The notes: generated by a model from the letters alone, not told the origin. DNA of 64,000 bases from Psychroflexus longus (GCF_020164595.1 NZ_JAIQZE010000006.1:1-64000), one strand, 5' to 3'. Counted from the first letter of the stretch, positions 1 through 9,423 are shown. Numbers and translations are program-made.

Positions 1-203
1 TTGGATAAGTTCTCCCAATCAAAGTTACCATATTTTCTGAGCCATTGTGTGATAGTTGATCTTGCTTGTATGCCATATTTATGACTAGCCTCTAATCTTT
101 CAAGCCGACCTGATTCAATTTCTTCGATTACCTGAAGCTTAAAAGAAAGCGAATAATCTTTTTGGGTTCGCTTTACATACCCTTTATTTGTTGGTGATTC
201 CAT
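1..203 (-). CDS. IS3-family transposase OrfA, N-terminal part
   Basis: This is an open reading frame starting at ATG 203 and running off the window, with about 67 residues visible. After a short basic N-terminus it has a helix-turn-helix segment typical of IS3/IS911 OrfA proteins (HTH_28-like): a SLSFKLQVIEEIESG helix, then a YGIQARSTITQWLRKYG recognition region. In this family OrfA supplies DNA binding and is joined to the OrfB integrase by frameshifting. Nothing downstream is visible, so I cannot tell whether the element is intact. Confidence 0.7.
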   Translation of the reverse strand, partial: MESPTNKGYVKRTQKDYSLSFKLQVIEEIESGRLERLEASHKYGIQARSTITQWLRKYGNFDWENLS

Positions 204-244
204 ATACACTTGGTTTTAGTGTATCGCTATATTAGGACGGGACA
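1..244 (-). mobile_element. IS3-family insertion sequence, one end (partial)
   Basis: The left edge holds one end of an insertion sequence. It consists of the start of a transposase OrfA gene and about 40 bp of non-coding end reading TGTCCCGTCC on the minus strand, which fits the TG...CA termini of IS3 elements. The outer boundary at 244 is inferred from that terminus. The rest of the element, its other end and any target duplication lie outside the window. Confidence 0.65.
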
Positions 245-252
245 TACAAATC

Positions 253-288
253 AAAAAAGCCATCTGTTTCAAAACTGATGGCTTTTTT
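253..288. terminator. Bidirectional hairpin terminator
   Basis: A perfect 12-bp stem (AAAAAAGCCATC with GATGGCTTTTTT) surrounds a 12-nt loop and has a T-run on both strands. It lies just past the stop of the SDR gene at 308, between that gene and the IS end, so it should stop transcription of the SDR gene and insulate it from the IS. Confidence 0.8.
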
Positions 289-307
289 AATATCTATGAT
301 TATCAAA

Positions 308-1021
308 TTATTTTTTTGAAGGCTGAGATGGTCTCACTTCTACTTTACTTGGTAAAGTTCTTGGATTCATCTTAAATAAATCTACCACTAGTTCACCTAA
401 ATCTTCAGGTTGAATTTTCCATGCATCACTTTCGTCTGGTACATTTCCATTGAAGTGAGTTGCCACAGAACCTGGCATAATAGTAGAAACATTCACACCA
501 TAATCTCTCAAGTCGAGCATCACCGCTTGTGTAAAGCCAGTTAGTCCAAATTTACTTGCATTGTAAGCTGAACCTTTAGCAAAGAAGTTGGTTCCAGCTA
601 AACTTGAAATGGTAATAAAATATCCTTTACTTTTCTTAAGTGCATCAACCGTTGATTTAATCGTAAAAAATACTCCAGTCAGGTTTGTATCTATAGTTTC
701 TTTCCACTGTTCTTCCGTTAAATCTTCAATACTGTGATAATGGCCAAGTCCAGCATTGGCAATTACATAATCTAACTGTCCAAACTCCTTAAGAACTTTA
801 TCAACGGCTTTTTGTTGAGATGACATTTCCCTTACATCGGCTTCAATTCCTAATGCTTTTATTCCCGGATTCGAACTTTTTAACGACTTAACAGCTTCGT
901 CTGCAGAAGATTGAGATCGGCTTGTAATAGCTACATTAACACCCTGCTTCATCAAGGCATCAGCTATTCCAAACCCAATTCCTTTGCTTCCTCCTGTAAT
1001 ATATGCTACTTTATTTTTCAT
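308..1021 (-). CDS. SDR family NAD(P)-dependent oxidoreductase
   Basis: A 237-residue classical short-chain dehydrogenase/reductase, expected to be cytosolic and to oxidise or reduce a carbonyl or alcohol using NAD(P). Visible motifs are the cofactor glycine motif TGGSKGIG (residues 9-16), NAG (89-91), catalytic Ser near 139-140, and YNASK with Tyr153 and Lys157. The acidic residue typical of strict NAD enzymes is not obvious, and the SRS near 34-36 would suit NADP, but this is only inference. The substrate cannot be read from sequence. It is monocistronic, followed by a strong hairpin, and divergent from the PBP gene. Confidence 0.88.
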   Translation of the reverse strand: MKNKVAYITGGSKGIGFGIADALMKQGVNVAITSRSQSSADEAVKSLKSSNPGIKALGIEADVREMSSQQKAVDKVLKEFGQLDYVIANAGLGHYHSIEDLTEEQWKETIDTNLTGVFFTIKSTVDALKKSKGYFITISSLAGTNFFAKGSAYNASKFGLTGFTQAVMLDLRDYGVNVSTIMPGSVATHFNGNVPDESDAWKIQPEDLGELVVDLFKMNPRTLPSKVEVRPSQPSKK

Positions 1022-1145
1022 TTTGTGTATAATTTTTATTTTTAATTTAAAGTTACAGTCTATACATCAAGTCAATCTTTATTTTAAATAGATTTAACGC
1101 TGGCAATACTACTTTTAAAATTACTTTTAAATCAAATTTGAATTC

Positions 1146-3452
1146 ATGGCCAAATCAAAACGCAAAAATAAATTCAGAAATAAATTTATCAGGGCATTCA
1201 TCATTGGTGTATCCTCTATCCTATTTATTTTCATTTTATTTTTTGGAAGTATTTATATAGGTCTTTGGGGAAAAGTTCAGAGTAAACAAGATCTTTCCAA
1301 TATTCAACAATCTGAGGCTTCTGAAATTTTAGATACCAATGGTGAAATAATTGATAAGTTATACAAATACAATCGCCAATCCATCACTTATTCTGAAATC
1401 CCAAAACACCTACTACAGGCGCTTGTAGCTACCGAAGATGCAAGATTTTATGAGCATGATGGTGTTGACAATTACAGTTTACTCCGAGTATTTTTTAAAA
1501 CCATCTTATCTGGGGATAGATCATCTGGCGGAGGAAGTACGATTACACAACAATTAGCAAAAAACATCTTTGGTAGAAATTCCTATGGTATTTTTAGTAT
1601 GCCGGTTAATAAGCTTAAGGAAAGTATCATTGCAAAGCGTATAGAAGAAATCTATTCTAAAGAAGAAATTCTAGAATTATACCTGAACACGGTACCCTTT
1701 AGTGGCAATACTTACGGAATTGAAAGTTCAGCCCAATTGTTTTTCGGAAAAAATACCTCTCAATTGAATCTTCAGGAATCTGCTACCTTAATAGGAACGC
1801 TTAAAGCAAACCATTCCTACAATCCTAGGTTATTTCCAGAGAGAAGTCAATTAAGAAGAGATGTCGTTATTTCTCAGATGCTAAAGTATGATTATATAAG
1901 TTCTGCAGAGGCTAATAAAGCAATGGCAGTACCAATAAAACTAAACATATCAGACAAGAATACATTTCAAAGACAATATTTTATTGATCTAATTAGGTCA
2001 CAAGTGGAAAATATATTGGAAACCATTAAAAAACCAGACGGCACTTTTTATGATCTCGATGAGGATGGATTGCAAATCCACACCACTATTGACCTCAAAC
2101 AACAGGTATTATTAGAGAAATCAGTTAGGGAACAGGTGAACTATCTGCAACCACTATTTGAAGCAGAATACATTGGCGATTCTCCCTGGACAAATTTAGA
2201 TTTACTACAAAATCTTGCCGAAAAAACAGGTCGGTATAAGAAGTGGAGCACACAAAATTTATCCTCAAACCAAATTCAAGACAGCTTAATGAAAATAAGG
2301 CCTACTGAAGTTATTGTTGATGGAAAAAATACTGTTTCACAGATGTCTATGCTAGATAGCTTAAGCCATAGCTTGAAACAAATAAATGCTGCTAGCCTGA
2401 GCGTTGATCCAAATACAGGGAATGTTTTGGCTTATGTTGGTGGTGTGGATTACCGTCAATCAAAATATGATATTATAAAAAATGCAAAGCGACAAGTTGG
2501 ATCAACATTCAAGCCTATCGTATATGCTGCTGGGCTTAAAAGTGGTTTAAAACCTTGCGATTATATTTCTGCAAAAGAAATCACATATACTAATGCAGAA
2601 AACTGGAATCCAAAGAATTCAACTAGTGATAATGATCCTTACCTGAATTATTCATTGAAATATGCACTTACAAACTCCATCAATACATTAACTGTAAAGA
2701 TTTTGGAAGAAGCAGGAATTTCAAATACTAAAAGCCTGGGTAAAAGTATGGGAATAACCTCAGACCTTGTAGATGAACCATCTCTCGCACTTGGTGTCGC
2801 AGAATTGAATATGAAAGAACTTGCTAGAGTTTATTCAAGCTTTGCCAACCAGGGAAAAGTCCCTGAACTCAATTTTCTTACTAAAATAACTTCCAAAAAC
2901 GGAAAAGTTCTTGCTGAAATCGAAATAAAATCTTCACAGCAGTCAGATTTAAGTTTAGAACAAAATAGAATTTTGTTGGCAATGCTAGAGAATGTAGTCA
3001 ATGAAGGAACCGCAAAACGCTTAAGATCAACTTATGGGTTAAATCAAGATATCGCTGGTAAAACAGGAACAACACAAAGCAATAGAGATGGTTGGTTTGC
3101 AGCAGTAACTCCCAAATTGGTTAATATATCCTGGGTAGGCTTTAATAACCAAAGCGTCAGTTTTAAGTCAACACGACTTGGTCAAGGTGCCAATACGGCA
3201 TTGCCAATTTTTGGGCAGTTATTCAAGCACATGACTTATGATCCTAGCTTTAATACCATCACTAGAGCTAAATTTACAAGGCTTACAACAAGCCAACAAG
3301 AAGCTTTAGATTGTGAAGATCAAAAACGTGATGGTTTTTTTAAACGCTTATTCTCCAAAGATGAAATTGAAAAGCAATTTGAAAAGAAAGATGAAAAAGA
3401 GAAGAAAAAGAAAGGATTTTTGAACCGCCTATTTGGAAAAAAAGAAAATTAA
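1146..3452 (+). CDS. Class A penicillin-binding protein (PBP1A-type glycosyltransferase/transpeptidase)
   Basis: A bifunctional peptidoglycan polymerase and crosslinker of 768 residues, anchored in the inner membrane with its bulk in the periplasm. A basic N-terminus precedes one transmembrane helix (about 16-40). The GT51 glycosyltransferase domain shows the catalytic Glu97 in EDARFYEH and the GGSTITQQLAKN motif (129-140). The transpeptidase domain has the acyl-serine motif STFK (Ser453-Lys456), SIN (511-513) and KTG (from Lys639). The C-terminal tail after about 730 is extremely Lys/Glu-rich, ending in repeated KKK and a short aromatic-basic motif. All catalytic residues are intact. It overlaps nothing and converges with the following minus-strand gene 2 bp away. 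Confidence 0.95.
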   Translation: MAKSKRKNKFRNKFIRAFIIGVSSILFIFILFFGSIYIGLWGKVQSKQDLSNIQQSEASEILDTNGEIIDKLYKYNRQSITYSEIPKHLLQALVATEDARFYEHDGVDNYSLLRVFFKTILSGDRSSGGGSTITQQLAKNIFGRNSYGIFSMPVNKLKESIIAKRIEEIYSKEEILELYLNTVPFSGNTYGIESSAQLFFGKNTSQLNLQESATLIGTLKANHSYNPRLFPERSQLRRDVVISQMLKYDYISSAEANKAMAVPIKLNISDKNTFQRQYFIDLIRSQVENILETIKKPDGTFYDLDEDGLQIHTTIDLKQQVLLEKSVREQVNYLQPLFEAEYIGDSPWTNLDLLQNLAEKTGRYKKWSTQNLSSNQIQDSLMKIRPTEVIVDGKNTVSQMSMLDSLSHSLKQINAASLSVDPNTGNVLAYVGGVDYRQSKYDIIKNAKRQVGSTFKPIVYAAGLKSGLKPCDYISAKEITYTNAENWNPKNSTSDNDPYLNYSLKYALTNSINTLTVKILEEAGISNTKSLGKSMGITSDLVDEPSLALGVAELNMKELARVYSSFANQGKVPELNFLTKITSKNGKVLAEIEIKSSQQSDLSLEQNRILLAMLENVVNEGTAKRLRSTYGLNQDIAGKTGTTQSNRDGWFAAVTPKLVNISWVGFNNQSVSFKSTRLGQGANTALPIFGQLFKHMTYDPSFNTITRAKFTRLTTSQQEALDCEDQKRDGFFKRLFSKDEIEKQFEKKDEKEKKKKGFLNRLFGKKEN

Positions 3453-3454
3453 AG

Positions 3455-4306
3455 TTACTCCCACTCTACTAATTGAATATTCTGTTTAAGAAAACCACTT
3501 TCTTCATTTGAAATGTACATCCTTCCTTGAGAATCAAATGATATTCCTTCTGGTTGCTGAAAATCTTTTGGATTCAGTTTGTAAATTTTTTTAAAGGAAC
3601 CATTAGAGTTTAAGATCAGGAGTCTAGGAATCTTCGAGTCTAATATATAAATCTCACCGGTTTCAGGATGTATGGCTAGCTCTGACGGATAAATGTTTTT
3701 TTCTGCAAAGAAAAATTTATTGACCTGAAAGATAGAGTCCTCAGTTTTTAGACTAGAATAGGGCTGTTCTTCAATTTTGTATGTCGATGAATTTATTTTG
3801 TAAATTATAAAATCATCGCTGAAATTCGATAGATTTTTGTTCTTGGGAATTGTCAGGAACGTATTTGAATGATCATGATAATCAAAGCTTTCAATATCGT
3901 TCTTGCGACTGAAACCTGTCTGGTAAATTTCAATTTCTGAATGATTGGATTCAAAATTATTTATTTTGAATAGTTTTCCGCTGCTTTCCATTATATAGGC
4001 AACGGAATCAATAATTCTAACAGATTCATAGTCGCCTCTGGGACCAAATTGAATTTCATCTGTAATTTCTTGCTTTTCCAAATCATATATAAAAATAATC
4101 CCTTCCTCATCTTGGATGCAGGCCATTCTTAAATCATCTATATGACTTATACCTGAAATTTCTCTTAATACGAAAGGAAGGTCCCAAGTGTTTTTAACTT
4201 TCAATCGATCAGTATAAGTGTTATCTGGTTTTAAGAAAAAATAAACTAATCCTACAAAAAGAAGAATTCCTGTGATAATTGATAATACTATTAAATTTTG
4301 TTTCAT
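3455..4306 (-). CDS. SdiA-regulated-like (SdiA_reg) beta-propeller protein
   Basis: About 283 residues. The N-terminus (MKQNLIVLSIITGILLFVGLVYFFL) is a single membrane anchor or uncleaved signal. The rest resembles the SdiA-regulated family: a VLREISGIS opening, repeated strands such as ACIQDEEGIIFIYDL, and a closing PEGISFDSQGRMYISNE segment typical of NHL/SGL-like propellers. It is therefore probably a periplasmic or outer-face propeller. The ATG at 4306 is preferred over an in-frame TTG nine bases upstream, because the protein then begins directly with the hydrophobic anchor. No catalytic residues can be named and the function is unknown. Confidence 0.75.
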   Translation of the reverse strand: MKQNLIVLSIITGILLFVGLVYFFLKPDNTYTDRLKVKNTWDLPFVLREISGISHIDDLRMACIQDEEGIIFIYDLEKQEITDEIQFGPRGDYESVRIIDSVAYIMESSGKLFKINNFESNHSEIEIYQTGFSRKNDIESFDYHDHSNTFLTIPKNKNLSNFSDDFIIYKINSSTYKIEEQPYSSLKTEDSIFQVNKFFFAEKNIYPSELAIHPETGEIYILDSKIPRLLILNSNGSFKKIYKLNPKDFQQPEGISFDSQGRMYISNEESGFLKQNIQLVEWE

Positions 4307-4354
4307 GCTTGTCAATAGAATAAACTTGAAGCTTAAAAGATGCTTGAATATGTG

Positions 4355-4362
4355 TAAATTTG
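4355..4362 (+). promoter_or_regulatory. Bacteroidota -7 promoter box (TAAATTTG)
   Basis: The sequence matches the TAnnTTTG consensus and lies 13 nt before the ATG of the mechanosensitive channel gene at 4376. No TTG is placed about 20 nt upstream, so the -33 element appears weak or absent. Confidence 0.6.
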
Positions 4363-4375
4363 CAAAAAATTCTCC

Positions 4376-5662
4376 ATGGAAGAAACTTCGCTAGCCAGAT
4401 ACTTTTATAGAATACTGAGATCAAATGACACTGTTGGAGAAACTGCAGCTATTTATATCAATGCATTTATAAATACGGTCATTCTTTTGATTTTGGGATT
4501 TTTGGCTTTCAAAATAATGAGATACATAGCTGAAAGTATAATTCATGGCTTAGCCTCTAAAACAAAAACAAGTTTTGATGATTATTTGGTAGAAAATAAA
4601 GTCTTTGTTTACTTGTCCAACCTTGCAGTATTATTCGTTCTATACGAATTTATTCCTATTGTTTTGATTGATTTCCCAAGCTCTGAAATTTACTTTGAAA
4701 AATTCTTTGAAGTCATCATTATTTTTGTGGTCATTTGGATTCTCAAATCCATATTAATGACATTCAGAGATTATCTCAGAACCTTCGAATCTTTCAAGGA
4801 TAAGCCTCTGGAAAGTTACATACAAGTATTCATGATCGTTGTATGGATAGTAGGAATCATTATAGTGTTTTCAATATTAACTGGAAAACCACTAATTAAA
4901 TTCCTTACTGCTCTAGGTGCCTTTTCTGCTGTTTTGCTTTTGATTTTTAAAGATACAATCTTAGGTTTTGTCGCGAGTATTCAGGTCACTGTGAATGATA
5001 CAGTACGTCTCGGGGATTGGATAACAATGGAAAAATATGGAGCAGATGGCGATGTTTATGAAATCAATCTAGCTTCAGTTAAAGTCAGAAACTTCGATAA
5101 TACCATCACCACTATTCCAACGTATTATTTGATTTCCGATTCCTTCAAAAACTGGCGTGGCATGAGTATTTCTGGCGGCAGACGAATAAAACGTTCCATA
5201 TTGATAAAAGCTAACAGTATAAAATTTCTTTCTGAAAGTGATATAGAAGAATTGAAAAAAATCGAATTGATTTCAAACTATATAAGTAATAAACAACAAG
5301 AAGTTAATGCGTATAACTTAAAGCATGAAGTTGATAAATCAGTTCAAATTAACGGTAGAAATCAAACCAACTTTGGAGCTTTTAGAATTTATATCGATCA
5401 CTATCTTGAGCAACATCCGGATATCAATAAAGATATGATGATGATGACACGACAACTTGCACTTACTGCTGAAGGAATTCCCCTAGAACTTTATGCCTTT
5501 TCTAAAGATAAGGTTTGGGCAAATTACGAAAGGGTTATGGCAGGGATATTTGACCATTTACTAGCAGCTATTCCTTACTTTGAACTTGAATGCTTTGAAT
5601 ATCCTTCTGGTAAAGACCTTAAATCGCTTTCTTCTACTTTTGAGTCTTCAAAGAATACATGA
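4376..5662 (+). CDS. Mechanosensitive ion channel family protein (MscS-like)
   Basis: A 428-residue inner-membrane protein of the MscS superfamily, closest in layout to YbdG/MscM-type channels that relieve hypo-osmotic pressure. About five hydrophobic helices lie before residue 195 (about 28-48, 72-92, 103-121, 142-165, 170-192). The pore-lining helix region reads FLTALGAFSAVLLLIFKDTILGFVASIQ, followed by the conserved beta domain (VNDTVRLGDWI, then VKVRNFDNTITTIPTYYLI). The C-terminal cytoplasmic domain is long, with a cluster of methionines near residue 365. Its stop overlaps the start of the MFS gene by 4 bp (ATGA), so the two are probably co-translated. Confidence 0.9.
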   Translation: MEETSLARYFYRILRSNDTVGETAAIYINAFINTVILLILGFLAFKIMRYIAESIIHGLASKTKTSFDDYLVENKVFVYLSNLAVLFVLYEFIPIVLIDFPSSEIYFEKFFEVIIIFVVIWILKSILMTFRDYLRTFESFKDKPLESYIQVFMIVVWIVGIIIVFSILTGKPLIKFLTALGAFSAVLLLIFKDTILGFVASIQVTVNDTVRLGDWITMEKYGADGDVYEINLASVKVRNFDNTITTIPTYYLISDSFKNWRGMSISGGRRIKRSILIKANSIKFLSESDIEELKKIELISNYISNKQQEVNAYNLKHEVDKSVQINGRNQTNFGAFRIYIDHYLEQHPDINKDMMMMTRQLALTAEGIPLELYAFSKDKVWANYERVMAGIFDHLLAAIPYFELECFEYPSGKDLKSLSSTFESSKNT

Positions 5663-6885
5663 AAGATTTTATCGTTTTTATAAAAGAGAATTTTAGAAAA
5701 TTAAGTTTTGGCTGGACACTTACTTTTTTATCTAGTTTTGGTCAAACGTATTTGATTTCACTGTACGTGACAGAGATTTCTTCTGAGTTTGCGATAACCG
5801 AAGGAACTTTTGGGGCTATTTATGCAATTTGTACTGTGTTGGCATCGTTCATTATGCTTACGGTTGGTCACACAGTAGATCATATTTCTGTTAAAAAAGT
5901 AACAGCATTTACCATTATTTGTTTGGCCTTTTCTTCCATATTAATGGGGATTTCTTACCATCTTGCTTTAGTATTCATCAGTCTCGTGGGGTTACGCCTC
6001 GCTGGGCAGGGTATGTTGAGTCATATAAGTATGACCATTCTTTCAAAGTTCTATGATAAGAACCGAGGAAAGGCTTTAAGTTTTTCTACTCTGGGTTTCT
6101 CTTCCGGAGAAATTGTCTTACCTCTTCTCCTTGCCTTTTTTATAGCTTGGTTCGATTGGAGATGGAGTTTGATAGGTTCTGGTATCTTATTATTACTTTA
6201 TCTGATAAGACTTTATTTTACAGACTTAAATCATTTCAATAAGCAGCTTAGCGTAGGAAGGCCGTCATCTTCTAGCTTAGTCAAGGATTTTGGTAGTATA
6301 ATAAAAGACAAGAGGTTTTTAATTTTGATGCCAACTAGTTTCGCGATTAGTTTTACAGCAACCGCTGTCATTTTTTATCAGTATGTATTCGTTGCACAAA
6401 AAGGCTGGTCTCCACAACTTTATGCTGCATTTTTTACAGGTTATGCAATTACACGCTTGATTTTTTCACTTGCTGGAGGACTTTGGGTGGACAAGTTTAC
6501 AGCCAAAAAGATGTTTAGATTTTACCTTATTCCTATCAGTATAGGACTTTTAGCTTTTGCCCTAGTCGAGAGTATTTTTGGGGCACTCACTTTTCTTTTG
6601 ATGATGGGTATAACTGTTGGTATGTCTGGAACTATAAAATCTTCCATATTAGCAGAAGTCTATGGCATTGAAAAATTAGGCGCCATACGAAGTTTATTTA
6701 CAATGTTTATGGTTGTCAGTACAGCTCTTGGTCCCTTAATTGTCGGCTGGATGATTGATGGAGGCTTAAGTATTGAGACTATTATGTTAAGTTTATTTGT
6801 CTTTTTGGTCTTCTGTACATTAAACGCTCAACGTATAAAAGGGATTCAAACCATTTCTGAAGTGAATAATTTAACAAATACTTAA
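5659..6885 (+). CDS. MFS transporter
   Basis: A 408-residue major facilitator superfamily permease with about 12 hydrophobic helices in two halves separated by a charged loop near residues 190-220. The loop after helix 2 reads GHTVDHISVKK, the degenerate form of the MFS signature G-x-x-x-D-x-x-G-R-K, and the matching loop in the second half reads GGLWVDKFTAKK. The substrate cannot be assigned. Coupling by a 4-bp overlap to the MscS-like gene suggests joint expression, but no functional link is known. Confidence 0.88.
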   Translation: MKDFIVFIKENFRKLSFGWTLTFLSSFGQTYLISLYVTEISSEFAITEGTFGAIYAICTVLASFIMLTVGHTVDHISVKKVTAFTIICLAFSSILMGISYHLALVFISLVGLRLAGQGMLSHISMTILSKFYDKNRGKALSFSTLGFSSGEIVLPLLLAFFIAWFDWRWSLIGSGILLLLYLIRLYFTDLNHFNKQLSVGRPSSSSLVKDFGSIIKDKRFLILMPTSFAISFTATAVIFYQYVFVAQKGWSPQLYAAFFTGYAITRLIFSLAGGLWVDKFTAKKMFRFYLIPISIGLLAFALVESIFGALTFLLMMGITVGMSGTIKSSILAEVYGIEKLGAIRSLFTMFMVVSTALGPLIVGWMIDGGLSIETIMLSLFVFLVFCTLNAQRIKGIQTISEVNNLTNT

Positions 6886-6929
6886 TTGATTTGTTTGGTT
6901 AAAATCGTGGTACAATGGAGCTTTCCCCT

Positions 6930-6937
6930 TATTTTTG
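6930..6937 (+). promoter_or_regulatory. -7 promoter box (TATTTTTG)
   Basis: A TAnnTTTG match ending 9 nt before the ATG at 6947. If transcription starts about 4 nt downstream of the box, the 5' leader would be only about 6 nt. The in-frame TTG at 6935 lies inside this box, which argues for the ATG at 6947 as the true start. Confidence 0.55.
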
Positions 6938-6946
6938 TCACCCATT

Positions 6947-7567
6947 ATGAGTCAAAAAAAGAAAAATCCTAATCGTAAATCTCATTTGAGATTACTTCAC
7001 CAGTATTATACTTATACTGGTTTTTACAGTTTTTTAGGTAGAAGTTTAATTAAGGCAGCGCCACCCATCCTAATTTTTATTGCTGTCTTACTAGGCATTC
7101 ATTTTTTCGTGATTGACGTCAATACAATGCTAATTTACGTGACCGAAAACTTCCCTCCAGTAGCTGTTTTTGCGATTTTCTTTGCTTCAGAATCTATTTT
7201 GGGACTTATTCCTCCGGAAATTTTTATAGCATGGTGTGGTAAATCAGTTTCTCCATGGGGATTCTTATCTATTTTGGCTATGTTGTCTTATTTGGGAGGT
7301 GTTATTTCTTACTTTGTAGGTAGAGGAATAGCGAGTATCCCTTCTGTTTTTGTATACTTGGAAGTAAAGATGGCCAAGCACATCAAAAATATGAGAAAAT
7401 GGGGAGGAATCTTGATTATTGCCGGAGCTTTACTTCCACTTCCCTTTGCTATTGCTAGTATGTCTGCAGGAATCATCAAGTTCCCTTTCGGCAGTTACTT
7501 GCTATATGGCTTACTAAGACTCCTGCGTTTTGCGATATATGGAGCGCTCATATTTGGTGCTCTATAA
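6947..7567 (+). CDS. VTT/SNARE-associated-type membrane protein (YqaA/DedA-like)
   Basis: A 206-residue protein with a basic N-terminus and about five hydrophobic stretches. The segment ASESILGLIPPEIFIAW near residues 80-96 resembles the re-entrant E...P.E motif of VTT/DedA proteins, and GGVISYFVGRGIA followed by GALLPLPFAIASMSAG matches the rest of that domain. Relatives help flip lipids or maintain proton motive force; the role here is not known. The start is ATG 6947, because the upstream TTG at 6935 overlaps the promoter box. Confidence 0.7.
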   Translation: MSQKKKNPNRKSHLRLLHQYYTYTGFYSFLGRSLIKAAPPILIFIAVLLGIHFFVIDVNTMLIYVTENFPPVAVFAIFFASESILGLIPPEIFIAWCGKSVSPWGFLSILAMLSYLGGVISYFVGRGIASIPSVFVYLEVKMAKHIKNMRKWGGILIIAGALLPLPFAIASMSAGIIKFPFGSYLLYGLLRLLRFAIYGALIFGAL

Positions 7568-7651
7568 TAATTACTCCAGGTTTTACTCAATTATTATAAT
7601 TTTTCAAGAAAATATAGTTTATTCTGACACTCTAACATCCTGTATAGTTGC

Positions 7652-7693
7652 AAAAACAAAAGGCTATTCTCTTAGAAATAGCCTTTTGTTTTT
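7652..7693. terminator. Bidirectional terminator
   Basis: A perfect 17-bp stem (7652-7668 with 7677-7693, core AAAAGGCTATT) closes an 8-nt loop, with A/T runs at both bases. It sits between the convergent VTT-like gene and the helicase gene and should stop both. Confidence 0.85.
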
Positions 7694-7700
7694 AAATGGA

Positions 7701-9200
7701 TTAATCCATAAAGTGTTCATTAATCTTGACTCTTAGTTTTCTAACGTAATCTTCATAGAGCCAATCTCTATAATTTTTGGTGTTGTTGATTATACAGTTA
7801 GAATACCGTTTGATTCTGTCTTTTATATCATCTTTCAATTCCCTTGCAAGAATCCTGGCATCAAAAACATCTTCAGAATTTTCTGCACACATTTTTGCAT
7901 GCTGAGCGATTGACTCTTCTAATACCAATTTTGATTTATCGCCATTGTTGACAGTTTCATTATATCGTCTTCTGATGTCAAATTCAATATTTTCAGAATT
8001 TTTAAACATTTCTCTTACTTCTTCAGGCATTTCATACTTGAAGTTAAGTTCGATTTCTTCATCAGAAACCATGTTATCCAGGAAGTAATCTGGATTTTCA
8101 AAGATGAGTTGCCAGTCTACAGAAGCATTCCAGGGACCAAATCGAGCGATATTATTTCCCAGATCTATAACGTTGAAAGTATCTTTGTTTGGTAATTTTC
8201 TAGACCCTCGTCCAATCATTTGGAAATAAAGCGTTAGCGACTTTGTGGCTCTGTTAAGGATTATATTTTTTACAGTTGGTTCATCAAAACCTGTGGTAAG
8301 AATACTCACAGAAGTCAATATAGCATCTGGTTTTTCTCTGAACCACTTTAGAATAGCTTTTCTTTCTTTCTTATTGTGAGTATTATCAAGGTGTTTTATA
8401 TCATAACCTGCATCTTTAAACGTTTGATAGACATACCAAGAGGTATTGATACCATTGTTAAAGATCAGTGTTTTTTCACCTTTACATTTTTCTTCATACG
8501 CTTGGATTAATTTTTCCTGCATATCCAAATTGGTGTACAAATCTTCTGAAGATTTTACGGTATAATCTCCTGTTATACCAACCTGTAACGTTCCAAGTCC
8601 TACATCGTAACTAAACATCTGCGCTTCTGCTAAAAAACCTTTTTCTATGAGTGACGAAATGGAGTTTCCAACAATAAGTTCCTCATAGTTTCTATGCATG
8701 GGAAGTTTAATGTTAGAACTGAGAGGAGTTGCAGTTACCCCAAGTATAAAGGCTTTATCAAGATATCCAAAAAGTTTAGTAAAAGAGTTGTAATGAGCTT
8801 CATCGATGATTGCTAAACCGATATTTTTCATATTCAGTTTTTCCTCATTTAGTCTATTGTTCAAGGTTTCAACCATGGCAACGAAACACATGTATTCATT
8901 ATCGTCTGGTAGTTCCTTAACTTTCGAATTGATAATTTTATTGCGAACACCAAAACCTTCAAGCATATCTGAAGTTTGCTTACAAAGCTCTATTCTATGT
9001 GTAAGTACGATTACCTTTTTACCTGTCTTTTCAATATACCTTCTTACAATTTCAGAAAAAACAACTGTTTTACCACCTCCAGTAGGAAGTTGATATAACA
9101 AATTAAAGTTATCTGGAGAATTCTCAATCTTATCAAAAATCTTTATGAGGTCCTTTTCTTGATAATCATAGAGGCTCTTTTCTGCAGTATTTTCAGACAT
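7701..9200 (-). CDS. DEAD/DEAH box helicase, RadD-like superfamily II
   Basis: A 499-residue ATP-dependent nucleic-acid helicase. Motifs in order: a Q-like LYDYQ start, Walker A PTGGGKT (39-45), DEAH (133-136), TATP (about 156-159), a second RecA lobe containing VSILTTGFDEP, and motif VI QMIGRGSR. This order and size resemble RadD/YejH-type repair helicases and the helicase part of type I/III restriction enzymes. No nuclease or methylase domain is fused or adjacent, so restriction is unlikely. The C-terminal 100 residues are charged and helical, and no zinc-finger cysteines are visible. It is monocistronic with a TATTTTTG box upstream and an AAGGAAG Shine-Dalgarno-like stretch. Confidence 0.85.
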   Translation of the reverse strand: MSENTAEKSLYDYQEKDLIKIFDKIENSPDNFNLLYQLPTGGGKTVVFSEIVRRYIEKTGKKVIVLTHRIELCKQTSDMLEGFGVRNKIINSKVKELPDDNEYMCFVAMVETLNNRLNEEKLNMKNIGLAIIDEAHYNSFTKLFGYLDKAFILGVTATPLSSNIKLPMHRNYEELIVGNSISSLIEKGFLAEAQMFSYDVGLGTLQVGITGDYTVKSSEDLYTNLDMQEKLIQAYEEKCKGEKTLIFNNGINTSWYVYQTFKDAGYDIKHLDNTHNKKERKAILKWFREKPDAILTSVSILTTGFDEPTVKNIILNRATKSLTLYFQMIGRGSRKLPNKDTFNVIDLGNNIARFGPWNASVDWQLIFENPDYFLDNMVSDEEIELNFKYEMPEEVREMFKNSENIEFDIRRRYNETVNNGDKSKLVLEESIAQHAKMCAENSEDVFDARILARELKDDIKDRIKRYSNCIINNTKNYRDWLYEDYVRKLRVKINEHFMD

Positions 9201-9243
9201 AAACTTCCTTAAGTTGAAATGTGATTTATTAATTTAAGATTTG

Positions 9244-9251
9244 CAAAAATA
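9244..9251 (-). promoter_or_regulatory. -7 promoter box for the helicase gene
   Basis: TATTTTTG on the minus strand, giving a leader of about 40 nt before the ATG at 9200. No correctly spaced TTG is seen upstream. Confidence 0.5.
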
Positions 9252-9390
9252 CGCAGATTAAAGGGTTTATTGAAATTATTTAGCAATTTATAAGTCAAAA
9301 TCTAAGCATCGTTGAAAGCTTAATGCGTAAGAATTAATGTTTATTTTTGAAAATAGTAGAAACAACTACCTTTATATATAAACTAAAAAT

Positions 9391-9398
9391 TATTTTTG
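9391..9398 (+). promoter_or_regulatory. -7 promoter box (TATTTTTG)
   Basis: A TAnnTTTG match 25 nt upstream of the TTG start at 9424. No ATG lies between box and gene, which supports the TTG start. Confidence 0.55.
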
Positions 9399-9423
9399 CA
9401 TAACATCTAAAAAAACTAAACCC

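Noticed and set aside
8806-9093. Open frame on the plus strand inside the helicase gene
   Set aside because: Shadow frame of the real gene; composition and lack of promoter or domain argue against it. The same holds for the many short frames inside parC, parE, the his genes and clpB.
7701-9200. Helicase as a restriction or defence component
   Set aside because: No nuclease, methylase or specificity gene is adjacent, and the motif order fits a RadD-like repair helicase.
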